Source: Corynebacterium sp.
GTDB taxonomy: Bacteria > Actinomycetota > Actinomycetes > Mycobacteriales > Mycobacteriaceae
Reading direction: 5' to 3'
DNA length: 64,000 bases
Assembly (NCBI RefSeq): GCF_030152825.1
Contig: NZ_JASLIP010000045.1
Coordinates: forward strand, 1 to 64,000
Part shown: positions 61,873-64,000 of the stretch, in pieces
How the letters are laid out: every line of letters starts with the position of its first letter
Numbering within the stretch: the first letter of the stretch is position 1
The notes under the pieces: model-generated
Database searches by the model: none
Told to the model about the DNA's origin: nothing
The model's input: only the letters and a program-made list of their open reading frames with translations
Made by a program: the position numbers and the translations under genes

Positions 61873-62748
61873 ATGACCCCGCCGAAAAAAGAACCCTCCT
61901 TAATCCTCGTCACCGGCATGTCCGGTGCTGGCCGCCGCACCGCCGCGGCCGTCCTCGAGGAAATGGGCTGGTACGTCACGGATAACCTCCCGCCGGAGTT
62001 GATCGTCCGGATGGTGGAGCTTAGCTTTGACGCGGAATCCCCGGTAGAAAAGCTGGCGATCGTCACCGACGTGCGGTCGCGTTCTTTTGCCGGCAGCCTG
62101 ACGGGGGTGCTCGAGAAGCTGGTCGACTCCGGGCGCAAGCCCATCGTGCTCTTCCTGGAGGCGTCCGACGAGGCCCTGATTTCCCGCTTTGACGAGGTGC
62201 GCCGCTCCCACCCGCTGCAGGACGGCGATCCGCTGCAGAGCGGCATCGACCGCGAGCGCGAGATGCTGAACGGGATTAAGCAGGAAGCCGACATTGTGGT
62301 CGACACCTCCAGCACCAGCATCCACGACCTCCGCCGCATCCTGGAAATGAAGTTCTCGGGCGCAGGTGCAGACAGCACGCGGGTGGTCCTCCAGTCCTTC
62401 GGCTTCAAGCACGGGGCTCCCCGGGACGTGGACATCCTCCTGGATGTGCGCTTCTTGCCAAACCCGTACTGGGTTCCCGAGCTCCGGGGCCTGCGGGGCG
62501 TGGACAAGCCGGTCTCCGACTACGTGTTGAGCCAGCAAGACGCCCCGGGATTCCTGGAGTCCTTCGAGTCGATGCTGCTGGCCATGCTGCCGGGCTTTCA
62601 CCGCGAGGGGAAGGGGTTCCTAAGCATCGGTATCGGATGCACCGGCGGCCACCACCGGTCCGTCGCAGTGACCGAGGAGGTCTCTGCTCGGCTGCGGGAA
62701 CGGGGAGTGGAGGTCCGGACCAGGCACCGCGATCTGGAACGCGGCTGA
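61873..62748 (+). CDS. rapZ: RapZ/YvcJ-family nucleotide-binding protein
   Basis: A 291-aa member of the RapZ (YvcJ, UPF0042) family. In E. coli it is an adaptor that controls glmS mRNA decay; its actinobacterial role is unclear. The P-loop reads GMSGAGRRT (residues 15-23), with Arg where Walker A has Lys. The second motif lies in DVRSRSF, and the C-terminal domain has FGFKHGAPRDVDILLDVRFLPNPYW and IGIGCTGGHHRSVAV. The uvrC-rapZ-yvcK-whiA order is the classic actinobacterial and firmicute cluster. ATG 61864, three codons earlier, is the alternative start. Confidence 0.94.
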   Translation: MTPPKKEPSLILVTGMSGAGRRTAAAVLEEMGWYVTDNLPPELIVRMVELSFDAESPVEKLAIVTDVRSRSFAGSLTGVLEKLVDSGRKPIVLFLEASDEALISRFDEVRRSHPLQDGDPLQSGIDREREMLNGIKQEADIVVDTSSTSIHDLRRILEMKFSGAGADSTRVVLQSFGFKHGAPRDVDILLDVRFLPNPYWVPELRGLRGVDKPVSDYVLSQQDAPGFLESFESMLLAMLPGFHREGKGFLSIGIGCTGGHHRSVAVTEEVSARLRERGVEVRTRHRDLERG

Positions 62749-62835
62749 TGGTCGCCGACGCACTGGACTTTTCCTTCACCCCTTCGTTCCCCGTCGTGTG
62801 GGGAGCACACACAGCTCACCGGGAAGTTGCACCTC

Positions 62836-63873
62836 ATGTCTCATAACGATCACCCCGTGGTCGATAACCCGACCACCCCGCCCGCTACTGACACGGGTAA
62901 CAAGCCCCTCGAGCGCCTCGTATCGCTCGGTGGTGGCCACGGACTCTTCGCCACCCTGCGCGCGGGGCGCACCATCGCGGATCACGTGACCGCCGTCGTC
63001 ACCGTCGCGGACGACGGCGGCTCCTCGGGTCGCATGCGCCGGGAACTGGACTGCCTCCCGCCGGGAGATCTGCGCATGGCGCTGGCAGCATTGACCCAGG
63101 ACAGCGACAAGGGACGCTTCTGGGAAGAAGTCATACAGCACCGCTTCGGCGGAAATGGGGCTCTCAACGGTCACGCCATCGGTAACTTCCTCATCACCGG
63201 CATTTCCCAGGTGCTGGGCGACGACATCGCCGCCCTGGATACGCTCGCGAAGATGCTGGGTGTGAAGGGCCGGGTTCTGCCAATGAGCACCGTGCCTCTG
63301 GATCTGGAGGCGGATGTGTTGGGGCTGGCGAAGGACCCCCGAGAGAGCGTGCAGGTTCGCGGCCAGGTTGCCGTGGCCACCACCATCGGGGAGGTGCGTC
63401 GGGTGCGTGTTCACCCGGCCAACCCGCCGGCTGCTGCGCCGGCCGTCGCAGCGATCAAGGACGCCGACCTCATCACTCTTGGTCCCGGGTCCTGGTTCTC
63501 CTCGGTGATTCCGCACCTGCTGGTTCCGGGGATCGTTGAAGCTCTCAACGAGTCGCAGGCCCCGACCGTGGTGGTGTTGAACCTCGTGGCAGAAGCCGGG
63601 GAGACCTCCGGTTTCTCCCAGGAGCATCACGTCCACATGCTGCACCAACACGCCCGCGACCTGAACGTGGACTACATGCTGATCGACCAGTCCACCATGC
63701 CGGGCGGGACGATGGGCACCCACATCGAACGCGCGGCGGCGTCGATGGGGGCGGAGCTGATCTGCGCTGACGTCCGGGAGGACGACAACCGGGGGCGCTG
63801 GACTGACCGGCACAAACCCAAGAAGCTGGCCGCCGCCCTGGCGGACATCGCCGCGAAGCACCGCGCCCGGTAG
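62836..63873 (+). CDS. yvcK: YvcK/CofD-like protein (gluconeogenesis factor family)
   Basis: This 345-aa protein resembles the CofD transferase fold. YvcK/CuvA homologues bind UDP-sugars and support growth on gluconeogenic carbon sources and cell-wall synthesis. Signatures are SLGGGHGLFATLRA, TVADDGGSSGRMRREL, PPGDLRMAL, and NLVAEAGETSGFS. A 25-residue Asn/Thr/Pro-rich N-terminus precedes the core. ATG 62836 is preceded by GGGAAG at 62821-62826; the earlier TTG at 62827 is less likely. Confidence 0.93.
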   Translation: MSHNDHPVVDNPTTPPATDTGNKPLERLVSLGGGHGLFATLRAGRTIADHVTAVVTVADDGGSSGRMRRELDCLPPGDLRMALAALTQDSDKGRFWEEVIQHRFGGNGALNGHAIGNFLITGISQVLGDDIAALDTLAKMLGVKGRVLPMSTVPLDLEADVLGLAKDPRESVQVRGQVAVATTIGEVRRVRVHPANPPAAAPAVAAIKDADLITLGPGSWFSSVIPHLLVPGIVEALNESQAPTVVVLNLVAEAGETSGFSQEHHVHMLHQHARDLNVDYMLIDQSTMPGGTMGTHIERAAASMGAELICADVREDDNRGRWTDRHKPKKLAAALADIAAKHRAR

Positions 63874-63938
63874 AACCCACGGGGCCCACATGGCACCCGG
63901 GTTGAAGAGAATGTGAAGAGGAAAGAGGTAATCAAGCC

Positions 63939-64000
63939 GTGGCTCTCACCGCCGATGTGAAGGACGAGATCGCCCGCGTCAGCGTCGTTCGCGCTGAGGA
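63939..64000 (+). CDS. whiA: Sporulation/division regulator WhiA, 5' end (partial)
   Basis: Only 20 codons lie within the window. MALTADVKDEIARVSVVRAE matches the start of WhiA, a DNA-binding protein with a LAGLIDADG-like fold that always follows yvcK in actinobacteria. GTG 63939 is preceded by GAAAGAGG at 63920-63927. Identification rests on the short N-terminus plus gene order. Confidence 0.85.
   Translation, partial: MALTADVKDEIARVSVVRAE

Overview
This 64 kb window is a high-GC actinobacterial chromosome segment. It is almost certainly from the genus Corynebacterium. The evidence is the gene order, which follows two conserved Corynebacteriales blocks (pdxS-tesB-yebC-ruvCAB-yajC-secDF-lipoprotein-apt-rel-ppi-MBL-hisS-aspS, and carB-pyrF-mihF-gmk-rpoZ-coaBC-metK-priA-def-fmt-rsmB-rpe-rib genes-uvrC-rapZ-yvcK-whiA), plus an actinobacterial IHF (mihF), a motif-less PriA, frequent GTG starts, and a site matching the corynebacterial McbR operator in front of metK. 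The species cannot be fixed from sequence alone. I saw no tRNA, rRNA, CRISPR array, prophage, transposase or defence genes. Apart from one inserted gene, the content is housekeeping, and no intergenic stretch exceeds 300 bases.

Layout. 1-3.5 kb: tail of an upstream gene, a LemA-like membrane protein, pdxS (vitamin B6), a thioesterase and yebC. The pdxT partner usual at this place is absent. 3.6-9.9 kb: Holliday-junction genes ruvC, ruvA, ruvB, then yajC, secD, secF for protein export. 9.9-18.6 kb: a solute-binding lipoprotein, apt and rel (purine salvage and stringent response), a membrane-anchored cyclophilin, a metallo-beta-lactamase-fold hydrolase, hisS and a membrane zinc peptidase. 18.6-26.5 kb: aspS, a degenerate APH-type kinase, rarA, alaS, ruvX. 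26.7-34.2 kb: mltG and the aromatic genes aroE, pilD-like peptidase, aroC, aroK, aroB, aroQ. This run is interrupted between the peptidase and aroC by an Old-Yellow-Enzyme gene flanked by an imperfect 80-bp direct repeat. 34.3-45.5 kb: pepQ, efp, nusB, then the pyrimidine operon pyrR-pyrB-pyrC-carA-carB-pyrF with a PyrR-binding-like hairpin at the pyrR ribosome-binding site. 45.7-54.9 kb: mihF, gmk, rpoZ, coaBC, metK, priA, def, fmt, rsmB. 54.9-59.8 kb: rpe and riboflavin genes ribD, ribE, ribBA, ribH plus a PH-domain membrane protein. 59.8-64 kb: uvrC, rapZ, yvcK and the first codons of whiA.

How it fits together. Most genes are on the plus strand and tightly packed, with many 1-, 4- or 8-base stop/start overlaps suggesting translational coupling (secD-secF, apt-rel, aroB-aroQ, pyrR-pyrB, carB-pyrF, fmt-rsmB, rpe-ribD). 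Only the cyclophilin and zinc peptidase genes are on the minus strand. At least seven genes have a TAnnnT -10 box starting 12-14 nt before the start codon, predicting leaderless transcripts. No clearly new multi-gene system is present. The best leads are the repeat-flanked insertion before aroC, the leaderless-promoter pattern, the pyrR and metK control sites, a two-hairpin pseudoknot-type element before secD, tandem hairpins before mltG, and several enzymes missing canonical catalytic residues.
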